Assembly (NCBI GenBank): GCA_026936335.1 | Contig: JAPMXV010000029.1 | Coordinates: 434,001 to 498,000, forward strand | DNA from: Mantamonas sphyraenae | Taxonomy: Eukaryota > CRuMs > Mantamonadidae | Length of the DNA: 64,000 nucleotides | Reading direction: 5' to 3' | In this document: piece after piece, positions 44,017-55,340 of the stretch | Position numbering within the stretch: the first letter of the stretch is position 1 | Layout of the letters: every line of letters begins with the position of its first letter | The notes under the pieces: model-generated | Databases searched by the model: none | Told to the model about the DNA's origin: nothing | What the model saw: only the letters and a program-made list of their open reading frames with translations | Program-made: the position numbers and the translations under genes

Positions 44017-45837
44017 TCATTCCAGCCAAAACGGCGGCTGGGAGTTTCCGGTGACCGAGACGGCCTTGCATTGGCCGTATACACCAACTACGGGATACAT
44101 ATGTGCATCTAGAGGGCGTGACTGCGATGGGGTCACGTGAAGGTGGGACACCCGCATGCCTACGCGCGAATCGACCAGCTCCGATTCTTCCCGCTGGACC
44201 ACGGTGTAAAACACGGGCGAGGCTGCGTCTGTGGCGTCTGTGGGGTTGACACTGTCTGTGGCTGTCTGTACTCCTGCCTCGCCCTCCTGGACTTGTTCTT
44301 GTTGCTCTTGTTCGCCGAGCTGCGCTTCCACGTCAACGCCGATTGTCTCTGCAGCATCCATGCGATACAGATGGAAATGCTGGGTCCCCTGTGCGTCAAC
44401 TTCAAACCAAAGCCCAATGATCGTGCCTGTCTGAAGCATTGATGTGTCGAAGCCGCGAAGCAACTCCTGGTACTCGAGGTCGTCGTCCAGGTGCGCCAGA
44501 CTGTCGTGGATGCGCAGGGTTTCGTCGTGAAACTCCATGACATAAGCCAAGGGCACGGCGACGGCATTGGTCAATGACGACAAGTCTGGTCTGCCCTCCA
44601 GGTCAGCCAAGTCGCACAAGGTGACTCCAATTTCCAGCGACCCAGCCCAGTCTGCCGACACCGAACTGATTTCCACCTCAAAGTATGCACACTGGGGATC
44701 GAGACGACGCGACCCCACCACAATACAGCCCCCAAACGAAAAGGGCCGCTCCACAAACGTGCCGTGTGCGTTCACCTGCACATTCTTGCCGTGGTACTCC
44801 GTATCAAATGTAAACGCTGCACTGGACGCTCCCAGCGCGACCACATCGCTCATTCTGCTTGCTGCAACGCCTGCACTGCCCCCGCTGAATCCGATGTCGT
44901 TCGGGCTGGACGCGCGTGAGCTGGCGCCGCCCTGTGTCAGCTGCTCCGTCAGCATTTCCACATGATGACGCAACAGAACATTCTCGCTGCTCAGTGCCTC
45001 CACTTGTGCGTGAGTCTATCCATACTATCGCACTGTTCCAGCACCTGTGCCTGCAACAACTCAAGTTGCTTCTGCTGCGCCGTCAGAAACACGTTCAGCC
45101 GCTCAAACAGACAATCCTGCGCCACGTGCTCCTCAATCAACTCTCGCGTTTCTGATCATGGGCGGTTCTGGTCGTCAGCATCACATGGGCGACCCGGGCA
45201 CACCGCGAAAAGGGAAAACACGCGCACGATGCTCGGGGGCGCCCTTTGCCTTACCTCGCACGCGACAGCCTAGGCGGGCGTTAGGACATTCCACACTGCG
45301 CTGCAAACATCGTTCCTGAAGATGCGCAGGCAGTGAGGAGCGCTGTAGGACATGGGGTGGCCGTGTCGTGCGTCCGTGTGTGTCAGCCTGCGAAAACGGC
45401 CCGAAAAGGCTTCACAACACGCCACGCGCAGAGCGGAAACGAAAGAAGCATACCTCGCTGACCATGCCACAACCAGGCACGGGACACAGTACAGGCAAGC
45501 GGTCGATCATGCCTGTGATGAGTGGGTTGGCACGCTCTAGCGTGGCGTCGCCAAGGTTGCTGTTGCACAGCGGGCACACGGGTCGCTGCTCCATCGCCGT
45601 GCTGATGCATGCGTGACAGAACGTGTGCCTACACGGCGTCTCCACTGGTTCCACAAACACGTCTGTGCAAATGCTGCACAGCAGGTGTTCGTTCAGATCC
45701 TTGTCCTGGTACGCAAACTCGTGCACGCCTGGTTTGCGCGAGTCCTTCGTGTGTCCCTCGTGGCCACACAAGGCACACAGCACATTGTCACCCACGCCAA
45801 CCTGCCCAAATCCGGCCTGGGCGCTTGCACGTGACAT
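44017..45837 (-). CDS. RING / TRAF-type zinc finger / coiled coil / NHR-domain E3 ligase, frameshifted
   Basis: Probable ubiquitin E3 ligase. Exons (complement): 45454..45837, 45255..45342, 44017..45151. The N-terminal RING is CSICTDVFVEPVETPCRHTF continuing HACISTAMEQRPVCPLC. It runs into TRAF-like zinc-finger spacing across the first splice (PVLCPVPGCGMVSE / RSSLPAHLQERCLQRSVECPNARLGC). A coiled coil (LIEEHVAQDCLFERLNVFL onwards) leads to a Neuralized homology domain beginning YHGKNVQVNAHGTFVERPF and including PQCAYFEVEISSV. In the coiled coil near 45003-45020 the frame shifts: one missing base joins QCDSMDRL to QVEALSSENVLLRHHVEML; without it a TGA is met at once. The total coding length is 3n+2, consistent with one lost base. 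Domain assignment is good, exact substrate unknown. Confidence 0.8.
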
Positions 45838-45904
45838 GGATGCTGCTGCTGCTGCTGTGTGAATGAAAAGGTGCCGGCGCCTGCGCAGCCACACCAAGCT
45901 CCCC
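45838..45904. promoter_or_regulatory. Divergent intergenic region, RING-NHR / ALG7
   Basis: At most 67 bp separate the genes (25 bp if ALG7 uses the ATG at 45863). The region has a CTG run and a GTGCCGGCGCC palindrome-like core at about 45872-45882. Confidence 0.35.
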
Positions 45905-47471
45905 ATGTCCGAGTCTGTTGCCAGCAGCAGTGCCTCCAGTCAGGTTGCATCGCAGGCTGCCCACTCAACAGCCTCGTCAGTGCACAGCGCTGCGGCCACG
46001 GCCGACCTGTGGCGCGTCCACCGCTCGCCGTGGTTCTTTGGCCTTTGCGCCGTGCCGCTTCTTCCGGCCCTGCTCCTCTTTGCACTCAACTACAAGGCTC
46101 TCACGCAACTGGGAATCCTGCAAGCCCTGGGGTACAATGTTCTCCTCTCGTCCCTGGGCCTCATCTTGACCGTCAAGCTCATTCCGGCCCTTATTCCGAA
46201 ACTGCTCGTGGACGCTGGCCTGTCGGGCATGGACCTCGCCAAACCAAACCAGAAACATCGCATGTACGTGTGCCACAGGCCTACCAACGCCCATCCATCC
46301 GAACCAGATGGACCCGGCAGTGTTTTGTACTCGTCCAATGTGCTCCCTCTGTGTCCACACCCACCCGCTCTGCCTTGCGCTGCGTGATGACGCGTGTCAT
46401 CGTCAACACTCACACCCCGGTCCCCTTCCCCTCCCCCCACAGTCCCGAATCAATGGGCATTGTGCCTGCCACGCTCTTTCTCATCTGCATCATCTTTTTC
46501 CAGCTGCAGAACTTTATGCCCACAGAGTACAACGCTGCCACAACCTCGGTCATCTTTATGATCTTCCTCGGCTTTGCCGACGACGTTCTCAATCTCCGCT
46601 GGCGATACAAGCTCGTCCTTCCCACCGTGGCTTCCTTGCCTCTTATTCTCTCCTATGCCGGAGGCACCACCGTCGTCGTGCCCAACATTCCGCTCCTGCG
46701 AGACACGTTTGGCAGCTCCGTTGACTTGGGTAAGTTTCGTCCTTGTCCCAAACGTGACGTGCACTTGCTCCTTCTCACACCCCACCCCTCCGCTCTGTCA
46801 CAGGCTGGATCTATCACATGTACATGCTGCTGCTGGCTGTGTTCTGCACAAACTCGATCAACATCTACGCTGGCATCAACGGCCTCGAGGTGGGTCAGTC
46901 CTACATCATTGCGTGCTCGCTGCTCATCCACAACCTGCTGCAGCTGTGCAATGTGATGGGTGTCGACACCCAGACGCGCAACTACCATCTGTTTTCCATG
47001 TTTCTCATTATTCCCTTTGCCGCAACCTCTCTGGGTCTCCTCTACTACAATTGGTATCCCAGCCGTGTCTTTGTCGGCGACACCTACACCTACTTTGCAG
47101 GCATGACCTTTGCGGTGGTTGGCATCCTTGGCCACTTCAGCAAGACCCTCCTCCTCTTCTTTCTGCCTCAAATCCTCAACTTTGTCGTGTCCATCCCACA
47201 GATCTTCCACCTCATCCCATGTCCTCGCCATCGCGTCCCTCGCTTTGACCGTGCCACTGGCAAGATGTACTGCGTGCGCACACACCACACCCTCCTCAAC
47301 CTCTACCTCTACATCTTTGGCCCCATGACTGAGGAGCAACTTTCACTCCTCGCCATGGCCGTCCAGCTCCTCTGCTCCCTTTTTGCCTTTTACATCCGCT
47401 ACTTTGTTGCCGCCCAGCTCTACGGCGACGCGTTCCCTACCCTCAACCTGCCTCTCAAGTCTGAACTGTGA
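45905..47471 (+). CDS. ALG7: UDP-GlcNAc:dolichyl-phosphate GlcNAc-1-phosphotransferase
   Basis: First enzyme of N-glycan assembly in the ER membrane (DPAGT1/ALG7): it transfers GlcNAc-1-P from UDP-GlcNAc to dolichyl phosphate. Exons 45905..46263, 46443..46729, 46804..47471 give 437 residues (an in-frame ATG at 45863 adds 14). It is a polytopic protein with about ten hydrophobic helices. Conserved blocks: [33 protein letters not shown] with the catalytic [60 protein letters not shown] and [17 protein letters not shown]. The N-terminal 35 residues are Ser/Ala-rich and variable. Convergent with RANBP1 (34 bp between stops). Confidence 0.96.
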
Positions 47472-47505
47472 TCTGCGAGCAATAGACTTGAGTTCATGTT
47501 CATCT

Positions 47506-49047
47506 TCATTCCTGCTTCTCGCCTTCCTCCTGTGCCTCGCTGCTCGCAGTGCTCTCGCTGTTGCTGCTCGTGGTGGTGGTGGTGGTGTTTGCGGCAGCTG
47601 CAGCCTCTGTCGTCAGCTTCAGCGCCTCCATGCTCTTGGCCAGCTCGTCCGTGTTGTCCAGATTCGCCATCACATCCTTGGAGCTGTCGAACACAGACTT
47701 GAAATTCTGTGCAACCTCCACCGTCTGGAAGCGGCATGCCAGTGTGTCTCGCGTCATCTCCTCGTCCGCAAAGTCCTGCGCAATCCAGTTCCACGTCTTC
47801 TCCGAACCGGCGTTCGGCGTGAGCTTGTACTTGGGGCTCACTGCGATACGCGGGCAGCCACAGGGTCAGCAACACGCACACCCACACACTGGGCCTCGAC
47901 ACACATCATGCATCAAAGCGGGGGAAACGCGGGGCACAGGGGCGCGCGCCGGGAGGGTGTGCCAGCTCGGGCGCGGACTGAACGGCTGCGGAATGCGCAC
48001 CAGCAGTCCAGCGCCGTGAAGCAGGATGCAGGGACCCCAGAAAAGCGATTCAGACGTGTTGAGCAAGATCTCTTCAAGCTGCCAGTGAGTTGTGATGCGG
48101 GCGACAGCGGACCAGAGAGATGCAAGGCGCAAGACACGACGTCGCGCGCCAAAATGGAGCAACGGACTCGAGGCCTGCGCCTTTCTGCTCTGTTGCATGC
48201 CTCGCTGTCCCTCTGCACAGCCAGGCAGGTTGCTCAACGTATGTATGCATGCGGGAAGCATGCTTGGCTGCCTGTGCGGTTGTGCGCGAGCACACAACCG
48301 CAGAGTTTTCTGGCGCTGCCCGGAAAGCGCATTCCGAGCCTCGCGTGCAGAAAGCCCGCCGTGCAGAGAAAAACCTCGCTGTCAACCCGTGCATTAAGAC
48401 ATATGCTTGTCTTGTTTGCGTAATTGTCTCATCATCATCGTCCCGGCGCAGGTGGGATGGGCATGCCTTGTTCACATCTCTCGACGCCCACTTACCGTAG
48501 TGGTTCGCGCAGATCTTGTAGGTTTTGTCGCGGCGCATCAGCACGCGGATGCGCTTGCTCTCCTTGTGCTGCAGCAGCTTCATCGTTCCCGTGCCGCGCT
48601 CCTTCCATTGCTTTGAGATGCTGTCCAGACGGTACAGGCGTGCGCGTCTGTAGTGTCCAGGCGGAGTCAGCAACACGCACGGTGCACATGCCGCCACGCT
48701 GATCACACCCGCACACAAAACGGAAAAAAACCTTCTCGCCTCACGTACGCCTCAAACAGCACGTCCTCGTCCTTTTCCAGCGAGTCCACATCCTGCGGCG
48801 TCAGCTCTGCCTTCTCTGTCTCCGTGTTGCTGGTCTCCTCCTTGCTGTTGCTGCTCTCCTGCGGCTTCTCGCCCTTGCTCACGCTTTGGAACGTGAACTT
48901 GCGGCGGCCGCCGCCAAACCGTCCCTTCTTCTCCTCGCCCTCGGCGCCCTCGGCTCCCTCTTCTGTCTTTGTCTCCTCAACCTTCTGCTCCTCCTGCGTC
49001 TGCGGCTGCTCCTCCGTCGTGGTGGTGGTCTGTTCGGGCTCACTCAT
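47506..49047 (-). CDS. RANBP1: Ran-binding protein 1
   Basis: Cytosolic Ran-GTP-binding protein that helps RanGAP release cargo complexes after nuclear export. Exons (complement): 48749..49047, 48496..48647, 47506..47840, giving 261 residues. The Ran-binding domain spans about 85-215: [51 protein letters not shown] and [22 protein letters not shown], all hallmark RanBD segments. The splice GC|GTACGT to A|CGC was chosen because it restores FEARARLYR. N- and C-terminal tails are Thr/Glu/Ser-rich. The second intron (655 bp) is the longest in the window. Divergent from TOP6B by 63 bp. Confidence 0.96.
47841..48495 (-). other. RANBP1 intron 2, 655 bp
   Basis: Read in both strands for hidden exons, tRNA or box C/D elements. 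A C-box-like ATGATGATGAGA occurs early in the intron (minus strand, about 48430-48440), but no D box (CTGA) was found at a suitable distance. I see nothing else supportable. Confidence 0.5.
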
Positions 49048-49110
49048 TGCTTTGGGGGGTTTCCGTGCCACAGTACGCGCAGCGCGGACGCAAGAACCAC
49101 AACAGCCTGA
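49048..49110. promoter_or_regulatory. Divergent intergenic region, RANBP1 / TOP6B
   Basis: The 63 bp between opposing start codons include GTACGCGCAGCGCGG. No TATA box. Inferred from gene positions. Confidence 0.4.
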
Positions 49111-51909
49111 ATGCAGCGCACTCCTCGCAAGGCCTCCCTCAACCCAAAGCGCAAGAAGCCCGACTATGGCGACGGCAGCGACGACGACGACGACTTGATC
49201 GGCCAGGACAGCGGCGACGAGTTTGTCCTGGACGACGTCGCTGCCGACGACCTTGACGACGACGACGACGACGACTTTTCCGACGACGACATGTGGGTGT
49301 CCTCGTCCTCGTCGTCCAAGTCCAGGGCCAAAGGCAAGGCAAAGGCCAAGGCAAGCAGGCGTTCGCCCTCCAAACAGCCTAGCAAGAAGCGCCAGCGTGT
49401 CGAGAGCACGCGCCTCCGCGCACGAAACCCTGCTCAGTTCTTTAAAGAGTACGGCCTCTCTGCTGTTGCCCACCTCCCGCATGCCGTCTCTCACACTCGT
49501 TCCTCATCCTCCCCTCCCCCCAAATTTGCTTGTTCAGGAACAAGGGCATTGCTGGCTTTGACAATGTGGGTGCTTTTGTGGCCGAACCGCGCTGATCGCT
49601 CACCTTTTGCTGACACGCGCCTTCCCTTGCGGTATCGCCACCTGCAGCCCGGCAAGTCACTGTACACCACCGTGCGCGAGTTTGTGGAAAACTCTCTTGA
49701 CGCCGCAGAGACCATTGGCCAGCTGCCGGACATCGAGCTGAGCATGTGCGTTTGTGTGACACGGTGCTTGAGTGACGGCCGCCTCTCCCTCCTCCTCCTC
49801 GCACCTTGTGCACAATTAGACACTCACACCTTGCGTCCCTGCATGGCCAATACGGGTTAATGCGCGCACACACGTCACCACAGCATTCAGCTCACCGCCA
49901 AGGAAGAGAAGGAACGTCTCGCAAGCGCACGCGTTCGCCAGAAAGATCTCTCTCTGTACAAGACCGAGCTGGTGGCCGGCGACGACACGCAAGATAACGC
50001 ATCCGAGACACCCGACGCCGAATCGTCCGATGCAAACGCCTCCTCAAGCAGCAAAGGCAGCAGCAAACGAAACACAACGGGACGCGAGGCAAACGAGCGC
50101 TTCTTCATTGTGCGCTGCAAGGACAATGGTGTGGGCATGCCGCACGACCAAATCCCAGAAATGCTCGGTGTCGTGCTCAGCGGCACAAAGTATGGCCTGC
50201 GGCAGACACGGGGCAAGTTTGGACTGGGTGCAAAGATGGCCCTTATCTGGAGCAAGATGTCCACCCGGCTGCCCATTGAGGTCACGTCTGCCCAGGTGGG
50301 TTCAAAAACCATCAGCTACTGCAAACTGGACATGGACATTGCCAACAACAGGCCGCTGGTCATCGAACACACGCAAACGCCCAATCCCGACCGCTGGCAC
50401 GGCACATGCATCGAAGTCACCATCAAGGGCAACTACAAATCCTACCAACACTACATCAAAACCTACATGCGCCAGCTGGCTGTCATTACGCCCTACGCAC
50501 GCTTCGACTATCGCTTCTACACGTCGGCCAAGCCGGATGCCGAGCCGCGACAGCATACGCGCTTCCACAGGCGCACAGACAACATGCCCGACCCGCCCAC
50601 TGACGCAAAGTACCACCCCAGCTGCCTACTCAAGGATGAGCTCCTGCTCTCTCAGCTCATGCGGCAGCACATTGAACTTGACCTCGATCCCGAGCTCCAG
50701 GGCTTCCTGCAGGAGCAATTTTGCAGCATCAATCGCGACAAAGCTCGCAAGATCGTCAAGGAACTGCGGCTGAACGAGGACGTGCTCCTCGACGAGCTCA
50801 GTGACAGCGACAAGGAAAAGCTGGCGAACCTGCTCAAGGACAGCCACTTTGCACAGGCGCCTTCTGAGCCTCTCAGCCCCGCAGGCGAGTACAACCTGCG
50901 CCTGGGCATCATGAAAGAACTCAACCCGGACTGGGTGGCCACACACACGAGCCGCTGCCGCATGTTTGACGGCCATCCGTTTATTGTCGAGGCAGCGGTC
51001 TCGCTTGGGGGCAACGAGACAAAGCCTGGCATTAAGCTCTACCGCTTCGCAAACCGCATTCCATTGCTCTTTGAAGGCGGCAACGACGTGGCGCAGCGCG
51101 TGGCAAACGACATCTCATGGGGATTGTACAAGATCAAGCAGGCATCGGACAAGGTGGGCGTGTTTGTGTCCATTGTGTCCACCAAGATCCCGTTCAAAGG
51201 GACGGGCAAGGAATACATCGGCAGCGACAGCAAGGAGATTGCAGACGAGGTGGAGCGATGCATCAAGACCTGCTGCAAACAGCTCAAGGAGAAGCTGAGC
51301 CGCAAGGAGGCCATGGAGAAACAGCGCAAGCGCAAAGCAGACCTTACCAAGCATGTGCGCAGTGTGAGCTCCTCCATGCACGCTGTGCTCACAGCCATGG
51401 CCACCCGGCATGCAGAGGCTCCCCAGGAGGCTGCCGACGAGGCACCGTTCCTGACGCAGCTTGTGGCTGCTGATCCAACGCAACAAAAGAGCACCATGGA
51501 CATCCCCAAGGAACTGCGCGACAAGAAGGCGCTGGAGCTGGCGCGGCAAGTGGAGCAGCGCCTGATCACAACCAAAGTGCTGGCCACGCAGCTGAAGGAC
51601 TACGTGGAGCGGATCGACGTGGAGGAAATGATGACGTTTACCTCAGGCAAGCGCAACGCCCAGAACACACTGGCCATCTTTGTGCCAGCTCGCGTGGAGG
51701 ACGAAGAAGAGGGCAACGGGCGTGTTCGGGACGACGCGACGGGCACCGACGACGGGCACAACAAGGACGACGAGGAGGATGACGAGGAGGATGACGAGGC
51801 AAAGGGACTGGATGCAGTGAAGAGAGAGCGTGCAAAGCAATACGAGGCAGCAGTGGCGCACCCGCTGGGCGTGGTGCAGCTGCGCAGGTGGGCACAAACC
51901 ACGGAATAG
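49111..51909 (+). CDS. TOP6B: DNA topoisomerase VI subunit B (eukaryotic TOP6B)
   Basis: ATPase subunit of a type IIB topoisomerase that, with the SPO11-like A subunit, passes one duplex through another; nuclear. In plants it supports endoreduplication. Exons 49111..49448, 49538..49565 (28-nt microexon), 49648..49745, 49884..51909 give 829 residues. The acidic/basic N-terminal tail (about 105 residues) resembles a nuclear tail. The GHKL ATPase has FFKENKGIAGFDNPGKSLYTT, REFVENSLDAAETI (Glu/Asn of the N box), KDNGVGMPHDQIPEM and QTRGKFGLGAKMALIWSKMS. The H2TH and transducer parts contain LSPAGEYNLRLGI, GHPFIVEAAVSLGG, ANRIPLLFEGG and VSIVSTKIPFKGTGKEYIG with the switch lysine. Strongly plant/archaeal TOP6B-like across the whole length. 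No A subunit is in the window. The stop is 20 bp before the IFT88 ATG. Confidence 0.95.
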
Positions 51910-51929
51910 AGCCCGTTTTTTCGACACAG

Positions 51930-54914
51930 ATGTTTGGAGTGGGTGGCACGTATGCCAACTATGCAGGCGGCAAAACCACAGGCTTTGCTGCTTCCAAAGA
52001 GGTGCGTTAACCACACACGGCGCCCGGCTGGATGGATTTGTGTTTCCATCCCAACTTCAGCCTGGGCATGCCCTGCATACCATTCGCACGCATGCAGATG
52101 ACACCACAGGGAGTAAACCCGTGTGCGCATGCAGTTTGACCAGCTTGTGGAGCCACTGCGTGTGCATGGCCCAAACACGAGGGTGTTGGCGCCCTTTTTT
52201 CCACGGCGAGCTGCAACGCGCGTCCTGACAAGGTCCCCTCCACACACGCACGCAGAACGGAAACGCCTCGGACGACGAGGATGACTTGTACAAGTGAGTG
52301 ATGCAACGTTCATGCAAGTGGGATGGGCGAGACAAGGGCTGGGTGGCCTGTCCTGCGGCGTGGCTTTGCCACAGCCGAACCGTTACGCGCGCTCAGCCCG
52401 ATCGCGTTCCATGGCTTTCCACGCGCCTGGGGACTGCCGATGCACACAGGTGCACTGACACCAACCTCACCGCACCCGAAACACGTTCTTGCACCCATGA
52501 CCACTGTCTGTCTAGCTTCCAATCTGTGCCCGCGGGATCTATGAGCTCGTCGATGGCGGCAAACGGCTCGAGCGACGCACAGGTTCCGCACGGCCCCGGC
52601 ATGGGTGGCATGGGCGGCATGGGCGGTATGGGCATGGGCATGGGCATGGGTATGGGATCGGTTTATGCACAACGCATGGGCACAGCACAGCGTATGGGAA
52701 CAGCACAGCGCATGGGAACAGGGCGCGTGAGCACAGCGGTGGCTTCGGACGGAAACATGGCACGTCCCATGACGGCCAACCGAGCCATGGGCTACTCGTC
52801 GCAAATGTTTGACCCGCTCAACCAGGGAGCAGGCGGCCAGGCGGTGTTGAAGAAAGCAGAGGTGACAAGCGAGGACCAAGCCAGGCAGATGGAAGCAAAG
52901 GTGAACCTGCTGATTGAACAAAGCGCCGAAGCCAAGGTCAAGGGCGAGCTGGGTACGTTTGAGAAAGCGAAAGAGAGAGAGAGAGAGAGAGAGAGGCAGA
53001 AGAGCTGACGTTTGTTGACACTTCCGCAACGGCCGCACAGCCAAGGCCTTGGACAAGGCCAAGGAAGCAGCCAAGTTGGAGCGAGTGCTGCAGAAGCACA
53101 GGGAGAAGCACCACCTGGAGGAGCAAAGCAACATTGACCTGACCTATTCAGTACGCTTCACCATGGCCAACATGCTGCACGCCAACAAGATGTACGACGA
53201 CGCGTTGGAAACGTACAGCGACATTGTGCGCAACAAGAACTACGCGAGCGCAGGGCGACTGCGGGTCAACATGGGCAACATTTACTACGAGCAAGAACAA
53301 TACGACAAAGCCATCAAGATGTACCACATGGCCCTGGACCAGATCCCCAACACGGGACGTGAAATCCGCTACATGATTCTGCGCAACGTTGGCAACGCCT
53401 ACGTCCGCCTGGGCGACTTTCAGGAGGCCATCCTGCAGTATGAGGGCATCATGGACGGCAGCCCTGACATTCGCACGGGATTTAACTTGATCATCTGCTA
53501 CTACGCCCTGGGCGATGCGCAGAAGATGTCGTATGCGTTTGAGCGGCTGCTTGAGGTTCGCCTGACCGGATCGGACAACTTTGAGGAGGAGGAGGAGCTG
53601 GGGGACGCGGAGGACACACACAACGACGCCTTGCACAAGGAGATGCGTGAGAGGCGCGAGGAGGCAGCGCAGATGGTGGTGCAATCGGCCAAGCTCATTG
53701 CGCCTGTGTTGGGACGCACAATTGCCGAGGGCTTTGACTTTGTCATCCAATGCGTGCGCCAGTCGTCCATGTACGAGGACATTGTGCACGAGTTGGAAAT
53801 CCTCAAGGCCATCACGTTTCTGAAAAAGAAGAAGTATCAGGACGCCATCGAAACGCTCAAGTCCTTTGAGAAACAGGACACGCGACTGCAGGCCATTGCG
53901 TCCACGAACCTGTCCTTCCTCTACTTCCTGGAGGGCGATCACAAGAACGCAACACGCCACGCCGAAACCGCAGTGGCGTCGAACCGGTACAACGCCAAGG
54001 CGCTGGTGAACCGAGGCAACTGCTACATGGTGGCCAAGAACTACGAGCTGGCTCGTGAGATGTACACCAACGCCATCAGCGTGGATGCAGAGTGCATGGA
54101 GGCGTTCTACAACCTGGGTCTGGCCTGCAAGAAGCTAGCCATGTACGAGGACGCGCTGGCTGCGTTTGACAAGCTCAACAGCATCCATCCCAACAATGCC
54201 GAGGTGCTGCACCAGATTGCCACGCTGCACGACATGATGGGCGACGTGCAGTCTGCGCTGGAGGTGTTTACCATCCTGATTTCGCTGGTGCCCACAGATC
54301 CGCAGGTGCTGGCACGCGTGGGCGAGCTGTACAACAAGATTGGTGAGGAGTCGCTGGCCCTGCAGTTTTACCTGGAGTCGCACCGGTACTATCCAGTCGA
54401 CATCGAGGTCATCTCCTTCCTGGGTTCGTACTATCTGCAATGCGGCGTGTTTGAAAAGGCTATTGGGTTCTTTGAGCAGGCAGCACAAATTCAGCCCGAG
54501 AAGGTGGTGTGGCCGTTGCGCATTGCAAAGTGCCAGACGCAGCACAAGGACAGGCAGGGGGCACTGCGCACACTGGAGCGGGCAAACGGCAAGTTCCCAA
54601 ACAACGCCGACTGCCTGCTGCAACTGATCAAGGTCTGCGAGTCGTTGAGTCTGAACGAAAAGGCACGCGAGTACAAGCAGCAGTGGCAGCAGATCGACCG
54701 TCGTGGAGGCGGATCAGGCAGCATGGGCGACACCGACGACGGCATGGGCTTTGGCAGCAAGGTGAACAGCTCGTTTGGCCAGGGCAGCAGCGGTGGAAAC
54801 CGCACCTCGCAGTCGGCCACGTACTCGCCCGGCTCAAGGCATGGCAGTGGTGGGAGCAGCAGTGGCTTTGGCAGCTTGGCAGCCGGATCGTCGTCGTCGT
54901 CGTCGACGATCACC

Positions 54915-54952
<38 letters not shown>

Positions 54953-55256
54953 CATCCGCAGTTCGCCGTCGGATTCGTTCAAGGTCGATACGGTCAAGGC
55001 CCCGTCGTCATCGTACAGCATGGGCGAGTCGTCCACGTCGTCGGGAAGCAATGGCTATTCCAACAGTGGGACGAGTAGCAGTGGAAGCGGAGGAATGGGC
55101 ATGCGCTCATCGCCAATCGAGCGCAAAACCAACAAGTACGGCGCAAGCAACGGAAGCAAGATGGGCAACAGCATGGCTCCACCGCCCGAGGAGGAAGACG
55201 ATGACGACGATGGTCTCTTTGATGACGACGACGTTGATGGAATGTTGGACTTTTGA
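51930..55256 (+). CDS. IFT88: Intraflagellar transport protein 88 (TPR protein)
   Basis: Core IFT-B subunit needed to build cilia and flagella. Exons 51930..52001, 52256..52293 (38 nt), 52516..52952, 53041..55256 give 920 residues. The N-terminus MFGVGGTYANYAGGK, then NASDDEDDLY, a Met/Gly-rich repeat segment (52600-52730) and the conserved ARPMTANRAMGYSSQ. TPR arrays follow: ALDKAKEAAKLERVLQKHRE, DLTYSVRFTMANMLHANKMY, RVNMGNIYYEQEQYDKAIKMY, MALDQIPNTGREIRY, AAQMVVQSAKLIAPV, NLSFLYFLEGDHKNA and NYELAREMYTNAISVD, to about residue 720. A Ser/Gly-rich tail with an AGC-repeat polyserine run (54915-54950) ends in an acidic D/E block. An acceptor-like TTTTTTCGACACAG sits directly before the start codon. 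The gene shows the organism is flagellated or ciliated at some stage. Confidence 0.95.
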
Positions 55257-55279
55257 TGAAATGAACGGAGCAAACAAGA

Positions 55280-55320
55280 AAGAGAGAGAGAGGGAGAGAG
55301 AGAGAGAGAGTGTGTGTGTG
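55280..55320 (+). repeat. (GA)n(GT)n microsatellite
   Basis: A GAGAGA-rich run passes into GTGTGTGT between the IFT88 and RPL23-A 3' ends; its counterpart is at 61920-61950. Confidence 0.8.
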
Positions 55321-55340
55321 TCCAATCTCTTGTGCATTCT

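Noticed and set aside
48430-48445. Box C/D snoRNA in the RANBP1 intron
   Set aside because: A C-box-like ATGATGA was seen, but no D box or terminal stem at suitable spacing.
51880-52001. In-frame TOP6B-IFT88 fusion through GTGGGC (about 51889) and CAG (51929)
   Set aside because: The joined frame is not the IFT88 frame and soon stops; the natural IFT88 N-terminus begins at the ATG.
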